64,000 nt of DNA from Neobacillus sp. WH10 (GTDB taxonomy: Bacteria > Bacillota > Bacilli > Bacillales > Cytobacillaceae): positions 4,836,001 to 4,900,000 of the forward strand of contig NZ_CP126110.1 of NCBI RefSeq assembly GCF_030123405.1, in the 5' to 3' direction. Under the pieces are notes generated by a model. The model was not told where the DNA came from. It ran no database searches and was given only the letters and a program-made list of their open reading frames with translations. Numbering within the stretch: the first letter of the stretch is position 1; the number at the start of each line of letters is the position of its first letter. Shown here piece by piece: positions 24,158 to 33,384 of this stretch. The position numbers and the translations under genes were made by a program.

Positions 24158-26440
24158 ATGACCACAAAAGTTAAAGATGAATTTCATTTAGTAGTAGATT
24201 CTATCAGACAAGCTTCGATGAAATATCAGTTAGATACTACGATGATAGAAAAACAAATAAGAGATTTGGATGAGGCAGAGGCCAACCAACAAGCGCTATT
24301 TTATGCCGTCAATCAGATTGCGATGGACCAGCCCGATTGGACCTTTGTCGCTGCCAGCCTATATCTGAATGAATTATATCGAAAGGCGGCCAAAAACCGA
24401 GGATATAACCGTTCGTTCAAGTACGGAGATTTTTTCCACCTAATCAAGCAATTAACCGAAATCGGCATTTATTCTAGCAATCTAGTAAACATCTATACGA
24501 AAGACGAGATCGATGAATTAGCAAAAGAGATCGACCCGGAGCGTGATTCCTTATTTACTTACATCGGTCTATTTTTACTAGCGGATCGCTATCTTGCCCA
24601 AGATCATGAGCGAAATGTGTATGAACTGCCGCAAGAGCGCTTTATGATCATTGCGATGACAATCATGCAGAATGAATGTCCCTCAAACCGGTTACACCTT
24701 GTGAAAGAAGCTTATTGGGCATTAAGTCATCTCTACATGACGGTTGCCACTCCGACATTAGCGAATGCGGGTAAAAGCTTTGGCCAGCTTTCTTCGTGTT
24801 TTATTGATACTGTTGACGATTCTCTTGACGGCATTTATTTAAATAATTGGGATATCGCAAGGTTAAGTAAAGATGGAGGCGGAATTGGCATCTATTTTGG
24901 AAAAGTCCGCGCCCTGGGCTCCGATATTAAAAAATTTAAAGGGAATTCTTCGGGGGTTGTTCCGTGGATTAAACTAGTCAATGATACAGCCGTTAGTGTC
25001 GATCAGTTAGGGCAGCGACAAGGAGCAATCGCAGTGTATTTAGATGTGTTCCATAAAGATATCATGAACGGCTTTCTTGATTTGAAAACTAATAATGGCG
25101 ATGAGCGCCGCAAAGCACATGATATTTTTACCGGTGTGACCATCCCCGATCTTTTTATGAAAAAACTGCAAGAAACAGATGAACTCGGAAGAAGTATCGG
25201 TGAGTGGCATACCTTTTGCCCTCATCAAGTGAAGCATTATATGGGCTGGAAGGATGAACACGGAAACCCGCTCGGACTCGAGGATTTTTATGATGAAACC
25301 GATCATCATTATTTTTCAAAAAAATACGAAGAAGCCGTAAACCATCCGCTTCTACCAAGGAAAACATACCGAGCAATGGATATAATGGCGCGAATTATGG
25401 TGTCCCAGCTAGAAACGGGTACCCCATATATGTTTTACCGTGACGAAGTGAACAGGCAAAATCCTAATAAGCATCTAGCAGGAGCGGGCCGCACCTCGAT
25501 TTATTGCAGCAACTTATGCACGGAAATCGCGCAAAATATGTCGGCGACGACGATTGTAAATGAATATCTGGATGAAGACGGGAATATCGTCATCGTCCGC
25601 AAACCCGGTGATTTCGTGGTTTGTAACCTGTCTTCTATTAATCTGGCAAATGCGGTCCCTGCCAATGTTCTAGAGCGATTGATTCGCATCCAAGTAAGGA
25701 TGTTGGATAACGTAATCGATTTAAATACTATCTCGGTAGGTCAAGCCCAAGTAACTAATCAAAAGTTCAGAGCCATCGGTCTGGGAACGTTCGGATGGCA
25801 CCATCTTCTCGCCCTTAAAAGCATTCACTGGGAGTCAGATGCAGCCGTGGAATTGGCAGACCTCCTGTATGAGGACATTGCTTACTATACCATCCGTACC
25901 TCCAAGGAGCTAGCCATTGAAAAAGGAGCGTACCGCCAATTTCAAGGTTCTGAGTGGCAAACTGGCATGTATTTTGACCGGAAAAATTATCAATCTGATC
26001 GATGGAAGAAATTAAAAACGGAGATTGCAGCACATGGTATCCGAAACGGCTGGTTAATGGCGGTTGCTCCCAACTCATCAACGGCAAAAATCGGCGGCTC
26101 AACAGATGGGATTGACCCGATTTATTCTGTTGAATATGCCGAAGAGAAGAAAAATTTTAAATTCAAAGTAACCGCACCAGACTTAAATCATCGAACTTAT
26201 AACTATTATCGCCGGGCAAGACATGAATTGGATCAGGTTTGGAGTATTAAACAAAATGCAGCCCGTCAGCGCCACATTGACCAAGGGATTAGCTTTAACC
26301 TTTATGTTCGCCATGATATAAAAGCAAAAGATTTATTGAACCTGCATATGGAAGCCTGGAGGCATAGGTTAAAAACGACGTATTACGTAAGAAGCACATC
26401 CCAAGCAGAAATAGCAGAATGTGAAGCGTGCCAAAGCTAA
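24158..26440 (+). CDS. Class I ribonucleoside-diphosphate reductase, alpha subunit
   Basis: Catalytic subunit of 760 aa that reduces ribonucleotides to deoxyribonucleotides. The motifs seen are TLANAGKSFGQLSSCFIDTV (first active-site Cys), SKDGGGIGIYFG, CSNLCTEI (thiyl-radical Cys and Glu), VCNLSSINLA, and APNSSTAKIGGSTDGIDPIYS in the substrate loop. The C-terminal redox pair is CEACQS. The N-terminal 60 residues do not show a clear ATP-cone glycine motif, so allosteric activity control is uncertain. It starts after GGAGGAATGAGAAC. A 13-nt gap separates it from the beta subunit. The leader makes it B12-repressible, which suggests that a B12-dependent RNR exists elsewhere in the genome. Confidence 0.95.
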   Translation: MTTKVKDEFHLVVDSIRQASMKYQLDTTMIEKQIRDLDEAEANQQALFYAVNQIAMDQPDWTFVAASLYLNELYRKAAKNRGYNRSFKYGDFFHLIKQLTEIGIYSSNLVNIYTKDEIDELAKEIDPERDSLFTYIGLFLLADRYLAQDHERNVYELPQERFMIIAMTIMQNECPSNRLHLVKEAYWALSHLYMTVATPTLANAGKSFGQLSSCFIDTVDDSLDGIYLNNWDIARLSKDGGGIGIYFGKVRALGSDIKKFKGNSSGVVPWIKLVNDTAVSVDQLGQRQGAIAVYLDVFHKDIMNGFLDLKTNNGDERRKAHDIFTGVTIPDLFMKKLQETDELGRSIGEWHTFCPHQVKHYMGWKDEHGNPLGLEDFYDETDHHYFSKKYEEAVNHPLLPRKTYRAMDIMARIMVSQLETGTPYMFYRDEVNRQNPNKHLAGAGRTSIYCSNLCTEIAQNMSATTIVNEYLDEDGNIVIVRKPGDFVVCNLSSINLANAVPANVLERLIRIQVRMLDNVIDLNTISVGQAQVTNQKFRAIGLGTFGWHHLLALKSIHWESDAAVELADLLYEDIAYYTIRTSKELAIEKGAYRQFQGSEWQTGMYFDRKNYQSDRWKKLKTEIAAHGIRNGWLMAVAPNSSTAKIGGSTDGIDPIYSVEYAEEKKNFKFKVTAPDLNHRTYNYYRRARHELDQVWSIKQNAARQRHIDQGISFNLYVRHDIKAKDLLNLHMEAWRHRLKTTYYVRSTSQAEIAECEACQS

Positions 26441-26453
26441 AGGAGAGACTAAT

Positions 26454-27500
26454 ATGGATATTCATGCACCATTATCAAAAATAAAATTGCTAAACTCGGA
26501 GTTTCCTAATAAATCAACAGGGATCATTAACGGTGAGTCTTCTGGCCTGCTGAATTGGAATGATATCGCCTACCCGCAGATGTACGATTTGTATCAAACA
26601 TTATTGTCAAATTTTTGGAAAGCACAAGAAATTAATATGCAGGATGATATTAAACAATGGGACCTGCTTAGTGCGAATGAGAAGGATGTATTTTTACGAA
26701 TTAATACCCAGCTGGCCTCTCTCGACAGCCTGCAAACACCCACGATGACGCAAGTAATGGATTACGTGACTGATTCCAGCTTTAAGGCGATTTTTGCCGT
26801 TATTGCCCAGCAGGAAGCGGTTCATAATGAGTCTTATTCTTATATCCTAAGTTCGCTTGTCCCTTTAAGCGAACAGAATGCCCGGTTCAATCAGGCGAAA
26901 AGTGATCCCATCGTTCAAAAACGAAACCATCTGATCTTACAGGCTTATGAAAGCTTTCGCGAAAATCCAACACCGCAGCATTTATTTCAATTAGCGGTGA
27001 ACTCTATTAATCTCGAGGGGATTTATTTTTATGCGGGATTTGCCTTTTTCTATCATCTTGCCCGTCAACAAAAAATGCTAAAAACGAGCACGATGATCAG
27101 CTATATCCAAAGGGATGAAATGCAGCACGCCTACTTCGTCGCCCAGTTTATTCGGATTTTGTTAACAGAAAATCCCGAATTGAATCATCAGGAAAATATC
27201 GAGTATGTCTATAAAACAATTGGACAAGCCGTCGAGCTTGAAAAAGAATGGGCCGCTTTCATACTTAGAGATATAACAGGTATTGATTTGGACGAGTACG
27301 ATGGATATACGGAATATCTGGCAAATAAGCGATTGCGCCAGCTAGGTTTAGAGAATCTTTATGAAGACCGAACCAATCCGATGCCATGGATTCATGTTTT
27401 TAGCGATGAAATGATGAATGGAACCAAATCGGATTTCTTTGAACAAAAGTCGAGGGCCTATGCGAAGGTAACCCAATCGAACGGTTTCGATGAACTATGA
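26454..27500 (+). CDS. Class I ribonucleotide reductase, beta subunit
   Basis: Radical-generating subunit of 348 aa. The dimetal-site carboxylates and histidines are in FAVIAQQEAVHNESYSYIL (Glu, His) and QRDEMQHAYFVAQF (Glu, His), with another Glu in SINLEGIYFYAGFAFF. The Tyr in NESYSYIL is in the right place for the radical. It starts at ATG 26454 after AAAGGAG; an in-frame codon at 26421 overlaps the alpha gene. The final codons overlap the flavodoxin gene (ATGA). The metal cannot be told from sequence. Confidence 0.93.
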   Translation: MDIHAPLSKIKLLNSEFPNKSTGIINGESSGLLNWNDIAYPQMYDLYQTLLSNFWKAQEINMQDDIKQWDLLSANEKDVFLRINTQLASLDSLQTPTMTQVMDYVTDSSFKAIFAVIAQQEAVHNESYSYILSSLVPLSEQNARFNQAKSDPIVQKRNHLILQAYESFRENPTPQHLFQLAVNSINLEGIYFYAGFAFFYHLARQQKMLKTSTMISYIQRDEMQHAYFVAQFIRILLTENPELNHQENIEYVYKTIGQAVELEKEWAAFILRDITGIDLDEYDGYTEYLANKRLRQLGLENLYEDRTNPMPWIHVFSDEMMNGTKSDFFEQKSRAYAKVTQSNGFDEL

Positions 27501-27949
27501 ATCTCGCAATCGTGTATACCTCAAAAACGGGGAATACAGAAGAACTAGTCAATTTCATAAAGGACTTATTTTTACAGAAAAAAATAGAGGTACGTCTGTT
27601 TCGGGTGGAACATTTCCCCATACAGGAGATCGCCACATTTGATGCCATCATTATTGGAACCTATACATGGGGAGATGGAGAAATTCCGAAAGAAACGCTC
27701 GCTCTATATCGCGCTTTCGAAATCCAGGATGTCAAGCACGTTGTGACCGGAGTAGTCGGCACAGGCGATAGTTTTTATCCCAAGTTTTGCGGAGCAGTTG
27801 ATGCGTTTCGGGATATGCTCTATGTTCACAGCCACTTAGCAGTCACTCTTAAGATTGAAATCACCCTACAAACACAAGACCTCGAAAGATGCCGGAGATT
27901 TGTGGATATTTTTATAAAAAATTTAGGCTATGTTAAAGCTCAGTGTTGA
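27497..27949 (+). CDS. Flavodoxin, probably the electron donor or activator for RNR
   Basis: Classical flavodoxin of 150 aa. The FMN phosphate loop is YTSKTGNTEEL, the two aromatic loops are GTYTWGDGEIP and VGTGDSFYPKFCGAVDAF. It resembles YkuN/YkuP-type flavodoxins more than NrdI, whose signature is different. It overlaps the beta-subunit stop codon by 4 nt, so it is translationally coupled. The likely role is delivering electrons for radical-site assembly or repair. No terminator is obvious before the dispersed repeat that follows. Confidence 0.88.
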   Translation: MNLAIVYTSKTGNTEELVNFIKDLFLQKKIEVRLFRVEHFPIQEIATFDAIIIGTYTWGDGEIPKETLALYRAFEIQDVKHVVTGVVGTGDSFYPKFCGAVDAFRDMLYVHSHLAVTLKIEITLQTQDLERCRRFVDIFIKNLGYVKAQC

Positions 27950-27964
27950 TTTTTACACCCTGTT

Positions 27965-28160
27965 GATTGGAGCGGAAGGCGCGAGACTCCTCGAAAATGC
28001 TAACGCATTTCCTTCGTGCGGTGATTATTCTAGGAAGCTTATTCAATGTCCTGCGGGAGTACGGGACAGGGGAGACCCCGCAGGAGCGAAGCGACGAGGA
28101 GGCACCCCGGCACGCCCGCGGAAAGCGAAGCGCCTGGAGAGGAAATCAACAGGCAAGTTT
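27965..28160. repeat. GC-rich dispersed repeat carrying a 61-bp insert
   Basis: The segment GATTGGAGCGGAAGGCGCGA...GGGGAGACCCCGCAGGAGCG...CCTGGAGAGGAAATCAACAGG resembles a non-coding repeat seen widely between Bacillaceae genes. It is far more GC-rich than its surroundings. It is split at 27992-28052 by a 61-bp AT-richer insert flanked by TCCT on both sides and holding the hairpin AAATGC-TAAC-GCATTT. It has no credible coding frame. The remainder of the gap to 28349 shows only the next gene's ribosome site. Confidence 0.65.
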
Positions 28161-28349
28161 AACAGAGCCAAAATTTAAAAAAGATAATATAGGAAATTAG
28201 TCCAATTCCAAATGTAAACAAAACTAGGAAAAAATACGTTTTTTTCTTTATAATGTTATAACTCTAGCTAAACAAGAATGACAAACTAGCTTAATAATTC
28301 TTTTATAAACTAACCTTGTTCGAAACTATTTGACAAGGGAGATGGAGAA

Positions 28350-29183
28350 ATGAAGAAAACATTACTTGGAGCCGGCTTCGCACTAACACTATTTCTTAGT
28401 CCTTTCCAGCAGGCTTTTGCGGCAGAAACGACCGGGGAATTAAGGAAATTTGATAATGTCGCGCATCGGGGAGCATCAGGATATGCTCCGGAAAATACCA
28501 TTGCAGCCTTTGACAAAGCACTCGACATGAAGGCCGACTACATCGAGATTGACGTTCAGCGCAGTAAGGACGGGAAATTAGTGATTATTCACGATACAAC
28601 AGTGGACAGAACGACAGACGGTACTGGGCGTGTAAAGGATCTAACATTTGAACAGCTGCGAAACCTTGATGCCGGAAGTTTTAAAGGGGAACAATTTGCT
28701 GGTGAAAAAATCCCTTCATTCGAAGAAGTGCTGGATAGATATCATGGGAAAATTGGTATCTTAATAGAGATGAAGGCACCAGAGCTTTATCCCGGGATAG
28801 AAGATGAGGTAGCCCAACAGTTGAAGGCACGGAATCTTGATAAACCGCAAAATAATAAAATCATCATCCAATCGTTCAACTTTGACACCGTGAAAAAAAT
28901 GAATGACCTTCTTCCAAAGGTTCCAATGGGTGTCCTTACTTCCTCCACTACTCACACAACAGATCAAGCATTGAAGGAATTTGCCACATACGCAGATTAC
29001 TTTAACCCAAGTTATGGGATTGTTACAAAAGAATTGGTCGATAAGGTTCACGCACACGGAATGAAGATATCATCCTGGACTGTAAGAAGCCGTGAAGCTG
29101 CACAGTTTTTAATTGATATGAAAGTAGACGCCATCATCACTGACTATCCGGATTATGTAGATCCGCGGATGGGCGTAAAGTAA
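28350..29183 (+). CDS. glpQ: Secreted glycerophosphodiester phosphodiesterase
   Basis: Exported GDPD-family enzyme of 277 aa that hydrolyses glycerophosphodiesters to glycerol-3-phosphate and an alcohol. In B. subtilis GlpQ also trims poly-glycerolphosphate teichoic acid. The signal peptide ends FQQAFA. The catalytic core has VAHRGASGYAPENT (His), YIEIDVQRSKDGKLVIIHD (metal Glu and Asp, second His) and VDRTTDGTG. Near the end VDAIITDYPDY closes the TIM barrel. GGGAGATGGAG precedes the ATG. It is monocistronic. It may work with the secreted phosphatase at 17091. Confidence 0.93.
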   Translation: MKKTLLGAGFALTLFLSPFQQAFAAETTGELRKFDNVAHRGASGYAPENTIAAFDKALDMKADYIEIDVQRSKDGKLVIIHDTTVDRTTDGTGRVKDLTFEQLRNLDAGSFKGEQFAGEKIPSFEEVLDRYHGKIGILIEMKAPELYPGIEDEVAQQLKARNLDKPQNNKIIIQSFNFDTVKKMNDLLPKVPMGVLTSSTTHTTDQALKEFATYADYFNPSYGIVTKELVDKVHAHGMKISSWTVRSREAAQFLIDMKVDAIITDYPDYVDPRMGVK

Positions 29184-29459
29184 ATTATTATCGAGCACCT
29201 AGGTGCTGAAGCTGGACATTATTTACTATACAATATACGGGAATAAAAGAAAGGCTCAGTTTCAAAGTGTTAGCATTAACAACTTAGAAATTCAGCCTTT
29301 TGTTTTAGGTATCAAATTACCCTTTGTAATTAAAATAGTTCTATCCTTTTGTCTTAATCACTACCATACACAGACCCAAGATCATTTTAATCATTCTCCG
29401 AAACGATTCACACTTTATACTTAACTTCATTATGTTCTTTGCCCTTTGAAAAAACCATT
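29184..29459. other. Intergenic region with a repeat-tail fragment
   Basis: The sequence GCACCTAGGTGCTGAAGCTGGACATT (29194-29219) resembles the 3-prime tail of the repeat at 49811-49965 (GGCGCTGGAGCTGGACATT). It may be a solo remnant. Nothing else is recognised here. Confidence 0.4.
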
Positions 29460-31889
29460 TTATCCGTTGTTGATCTGGGTGCACATACCCACCATTGTTT
29501 TATCTAAAAATTGTTTAAACTCAGGAACAGGCAACGGCTTTGCATAATAATATCCTTGAATTTCATCGCAACCCAGGTCCGATAAAACTTTCAGCTGATT
29601 TTCAGCTTCTACTCCTTCTGCCACCACGCTCATCCCTAAGGAATGGGACAATGAAATGATAGAATCAATAATTGCCAAATCTTTTTTATCTTCAATAATA
29701 CCTTTTGTAAAAGAACGGTCTATTTTTAAGAAGTCAACTGGCAACAACTTTAAGTAGCTCATTGACGAATAGCCGGTCCCAAAGTCATCCAAAGAAATAC
29801 TCACACCTAGCTGCTTTAATTGCTGCAATTTATCGATCGCATCACCAATACAAAATAAGGCAATTCTTTCTGTAATTTCCAAATTTAAATACTCAGGAGA
29901 TAAATCAGATTCCTTTAATACCTGCTCAATCATTTTGACAAAATCATCCTGTAAAAACTGCTTGCTGGATATATTAACACAGACAAGGATGGGTGGATAA
30001 CCACTTTTTTCCCATTCTCGATTTTGCCGGCATGCCGTTTCCAGAACCCATTTTCCAATGGAAATAATCATCCCTGTTTCTTCAGCAATTGGGATAAATT
30101 CCGAAGGCGAGACTACTCCAAGAATAGGATCCTTCCACCTGATGAGGGCCTCCATCCCAGAAATTCGATTCGTTAATACATGTAATTTCGGTTGATAAAC
30201 TACTTCAAGATTGTTTTGCTCCAGCGCTTTTCGTAAACGCTGTTCCAGTTGAAGCTTCCGATTCACTTGCTGACCAATTTCGCAAGAATACAGCTGATAT
30301 TGATTTCCACCAAAATCTTTAGCAAAATGGAGCGCTGAACCTGCCTTTTGAACAAGCTCCTCCAAATCATCATCCTCTTCAAATGAGGCAATCCCAATAC
30401 TGGCTGTGACTTGAATCTCCTGGTTTATTAGATAATAAGGCTCCGAAAGGGCATTCAATAAAGAGCAAGCCATATCCAAAGCAAGATTCTCATTCGCGTT
30501 TGGTAAATAGATGATAAATTCGTCCCCTACGGCGCGAATTGCCATCCCATTCGTAATAGAATCTTGTAGTCTATTTGAAACCATTTGAATTAGTTGATCA
30601 CCTACTCTATGGCCAAAGGAATCAATGATTAATTTAAACCGATCGAGATTGAGATATAGGATATAAACCTGTAGGCCGAGACTTGTTGAACGATAGAACT
30701 GTTTCGCCAGTTCATTCATTAAATAATGTTTATTTGGAAGTCCTGTTAGCGTATCGTGATAGGCTAAGTATTCTAACTCATCTTTTGCCTTCTTTTTATC
30801 AGTTACATCTAACGCAATCCCAATAATGGCCGAAGATCCATTTATTTTGGTTAACGTGGCTTGAATCTCAAGATATGCAGCAGCTTCCACTTGATCCACT
30901 GTTTGGATCTGATCGACAAAAGACGATTCTTTCTCCTCTATTAATTTCTGAAAATGATTACCGACTCGTACCCGATCCGCTTCTTTAAAGTAATCTAACA
31001 AACTTGTTCCCCGTAATTCTTCTTGCGTTAAGCCAAGTGTTTTAGCAAGCCACTGGTTTACATAGACCAATTGGCTCTCTTGAATCATAAATACACCTAC
31101 AATGGAGTTCTCCACCAAATGTTTGTATCTTTCTTCTGATTCTTTCAGATAAATTTCTAGTTCTTTTTGTCTGGTAATATCCACATTTGTACCGTCGTAT
31201 CTTTCATGCTCCCCATGCTCATTAAAAACAGGCAAGCCACTGTCACGAATCCAGCGAATCTCTCCATTTGGCCTTATGATCCGGTATTCGTATTCATAGT
31301 CCTCTTGGCTTTCCCACTTCTTATCAATTTCTTCAGCTATGACCAAATCCTCCGGGTGGATGGACCTTTTCCAAAATTGATTATTCTGTAAATCCGTTTT
31401 ACGGGACAACCCATAAATTTTCTCAATTCCTTTTGATAGGAGTAAACTTTTACTTTTATTAATGGACCAAATCCCAATATCAAGATGGTGAAACACACTT
31501 TCTAGCAAATTTTTTGTTAGCGATAATTCCCTTTGTTTTTGTAGGTAGTTTTTAAAAAGAAGCCCAACAAGAATGGAGACGAGTAAATTGATTGTTGTCA
31601 TTTCAAAAAAAATAATCATTTCATGCCTGCTGATACCACTTGGTTCAAACGATTCGATGACGAGAAACAGCAATATAGACACACCTGTAGCTATTCCTCC
31701 ATACTTTGTTCCTTTTTTATAAGCGATTAATAATGTTGGAATCAGATAAAAAAACCAAGGAACATTATGAAAATACTGATCTCGGATATCAATGTAATCA
31801 ATTAAGGGAGGGAACAAATAGAATACTACTATTATTATCCAGGTTTTAAATGGTATTTCTTTATAAACCTTTGTTGCTGCATTTAACAT
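29460..31889 (-). CDS. Membrane PAS-GGDEF-EAL protein, probable c-di-GMP phosphodiesterase
   Basis: Signalling protein of 809 aa. Three or four N-terminal membrane segments (to about 115) are followed by two PAS domains (about 125-245 and 250-370), a GGDEF domain and an EAL domain. The cyclase motif reads RAVGDEF, with Val for the first Gly of GGDEF, so diguanylate cyclase activity is doubtful. The EAL domain is complete: MEALIRW, VNISSKQF, LEITERIA, LDDFGTGYSS, LKIDRSF, VAEGVE. I therefore predict c-di-GMP hydrolysis tuned by GTP or redox/ligand sensing. It is monocistronic and begins after AAGGGGGACAG. Confidence 0.92.
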   Translation of the reverse strand: MLNAATKVYKEIPFKTWIIIVVFYLFPPLIDYIDIRDQYFHNVPWFFYLIPTLLIAYKKGTKYGGIATGVSILLFLVIESFEPSGISRHEMIIFFEMTTINLLVSILVGLLFKNYLQKQRELSLTKNLLESVFHHLDIGIWSINKSKSLLLSKGIEKIYGLSRKTDLQNNQFWKRSIHPEDLVIAEEIDKKWESQEDYEYEYRIIRPNGEIRWIRDSGLPVFNEHGEHERYDGTNVDITRQKELEIYLKESEERYKHLVENSIVGVFMIQESQLVYVNQWLAKTLGLTQEELRGTSLLDYFKEADRVRVGNHFQKLIEEKESSFVDQIQTVDQVEAAAYLEIQATLTKINGSSAIIGIALDVTDKKKAKDELEYLAYHDTLTGLPNKHYLMNELAKQFYRSTSLGLQVYILYLNLDRFKLIIDSFGHRVGDQLIQMVSNRLQDSITNGMAIRAVGDEFIIYLPNANENLALDMACSLLNALSEPYYLINQEIQVTASIGIASFEEDDDLEELVQKAGSALHFAKDFGGNQYQLYSCEIGQQVNRKLQLEQRLRKALEQNNLEVVYQPKLHVLTNRISGMEALIRWKDPILGVVSPSEFIPIAEETGMIISIGKWVLETACRQNREWEKSGYPPILVCVNISSKQFLQDDFVKMIEQVLKESDLSPEYLNLEITERIALFCIGDAIDKLQQLKQLGVSISLDDFGTGYSSMSYLKLLPVDFLKIDRSFTKGIIEDKKDLAIIDSIISLSHSLGMSVVAEGVEAENQLKVLSDLGCDEIQGYYYAKPLPVPEFKQFLDKTMVGMCTQINNG

Positions 31890-32066
31890 TTAATCTGTCC
31901 CCCTTGATGAGGTAAAAATGGAGATTAATACTCTTTGATATTAGCATATTTTGTCGAATATTGGAGTAAAAACAAATTAATTCCACCGATCACAATTTTC
32001 TGTCCAATTGGTGGTTGGCAGGGGTTTAATGGGATAAGGCGGTCATACCTACTGTCACAGCATACG

Positions 32067-32112
32067 AATAGAGACACCCATTTTGAGAATGTCTCTATTC
32101 ACTGTTTTTTTG
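32067..32112 (+). terminator. Orphan plus-strand terminator
   Basis: AATAGAGACA (32067-32076) and TGTCTCTATT (32090-32099) form a perfect 10-bp stem, followed by CACTG and TTTTTTT. No gene ends upstream on the plus strand. It may end a short leader transcript before the LCP gene. The rest of 31890-32230 shows no gene. Confidence 0.65.
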
Positions 32113-32230
32113 TGGCTGCATTACAGTTGAATTTATATCCAAAATCCAACAATTTATTAATATCCTCTTTACCACTTTTTTGTTATTCTATTAATTAGAA
32201 ATATATAATTTTATTTGGAGGATTTGTAAA

Positions 32231-33160
32231 ATGAGGTCTGGAAAAGGAAAACGCAAAGGAAAATGGCTTAAAATAACTGGAATTATCCTTTTAGTTTTGC
32301 TAATTGCCGGTGGCGCTTATGCCTACACAGTATATAATTCTTTTAAAAATGCTGTCGAAACGATGCACCAACCAATTAAACGGGAAAAATCGGAAAAACG
32401 TCAAGAACCAGTAGCATTCAAAGAAAAAGATCCATTTTCAGTCTTAATGTTAGGTGTGGATGAACGACAAGGAGACAAAGGTCGTTCCGACACAATTATC
32501 GTATTGGCCGTTAATCCAAACAACAATTCAGTAAAAATGCTCAGCATTCCACGTGACACCCGTACTGAAATAATAGGGAAAGGGAAAGAAGATAAGATAA
32601 ACCACGCGTATGCTTTTGGCGGAGTCCCAATGTCAATGGATACAGTTGAAAATTTCCTTGATATTCCTATTGATTATTATATGCAGGTAAACATGGAAGG
32701 ATTTAAGGATATCGTTGATGCTGTAGGTGGTATAAAGGTCAACAATGATTTAGACTTTACCCAAGATGGATTCCATTTTACTAAGGGAGAATTGAAGCTC
32801 AATGGCGAACAAGCATTAAGCTATACTAGAATGCGCTACGAAGATCCAAGGGGAGATTTTGGCCGCCAAACAAGACAGCGACAAATCATAGAAGGAGTCA
32901 TTCAAGAAGGATTAAGTGTTTCAAGCATGACTAATTTCTCTGAAATATTTGCAGCACTTGGAAAAAATGTAAAAACCAATCTAACGTTTGATCAACTGAT
33001 GGATATACAAAAAAATTATAAAGAAGCAGGTAAAAATATCCAGCAAATGGAAATAAAAGAACAAGGAACAAAAATAGATAAAATCTACTATGGATTGGTT
33101 TCTCCAGAAGAAAAACAAAGAGTACAAAATGAATTAAAAGCACAATTAGAATTAAACTAA
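32231..33160 (+). CDS. LytR-CpsA-Psr (LCP) family wall-polymer ligase
   Basis: Membrane-anchored enzyme of 309 aa that transfers teichoic acid or other undecaprenyl-phosphate-linked polymers to peptidoglycan. It has a basic N-terminus and one membrane helix (about 15-33). The extracytoplasmic LCP domain has FSVLMLGVDERQGDKGRSDTI, MLSIPRDTR, KINHAYAFGG, and the conserved DFGRQTRQRQII near the C-terminal part. The Arg and Asp residues of these motifs bind the pyrophosphate lipid in known TagT/U/V enzymes. TTTGGAGG precedes the ATG. It is monocistronic with a strong terminator. Confidence 0.94.
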   Translation: MRSGKGKRKGKWLKITGIILLVLLIAGGAYAYTVYNSFKNAVETMHQPIKREKSEKRQEPVAFKEKDPFSVLMLGVDERQGDKGRSDTIIVLAVNPNNNSVKMLSIPRDTRTEIIGKGKEDKINHAYAFGGVPMSMDTVENFLDIPIDYYMQVNMEGFKDIVDAVGGIKVNNDLDFTQDGFHFTKGELKLNGEQALSYTRMRYEDPRGDFGRQTRQRQIIEGVIQEGLSVSSMTNFSEIFAALGKNVKTNLTFDQLMDIQKNYKEAGKNIQQMEIKEQGTKIDKIYYGLVSPEEKQRVQNELKAQLELN

Positions 33161-33167
33161 GGAATAT

Positions 33168-33203
33168 AAAAAGCTGATTAATTTATCCTTAATCAGCTTT
33201 TTT
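33168..33203 (+). terminator. Terminator of the LCP gene
   Basis: AAAAGCTGATTAA and TTAATCAGCTTTT pair across a short loop and are followed by further Ts. No gene lies between here and 33385. Confidence 0.9.
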
Positions 33204-33384
33204 GATTTCATTTGTAACCTGCTTTGTATATAATTAAAAGCCATTTCAAAACGAGCTTACAATTGTTCACAGACACCGCTCTGAAGCAACAAAACTGTCC
33301 CCATTCTTCTCGAGAGTTTAAGAATGATAAGATAAAATACCACAGCAATTGTTTTAGCTTTGGTTAAATTAAATTTCAATGAAT

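Noticed and set aside
27930..28200. Open frames across the GC-rich region after the flavodoxin gene
   Set aside because: They run through a non-coding dispersed repeat and have no independent start signals.
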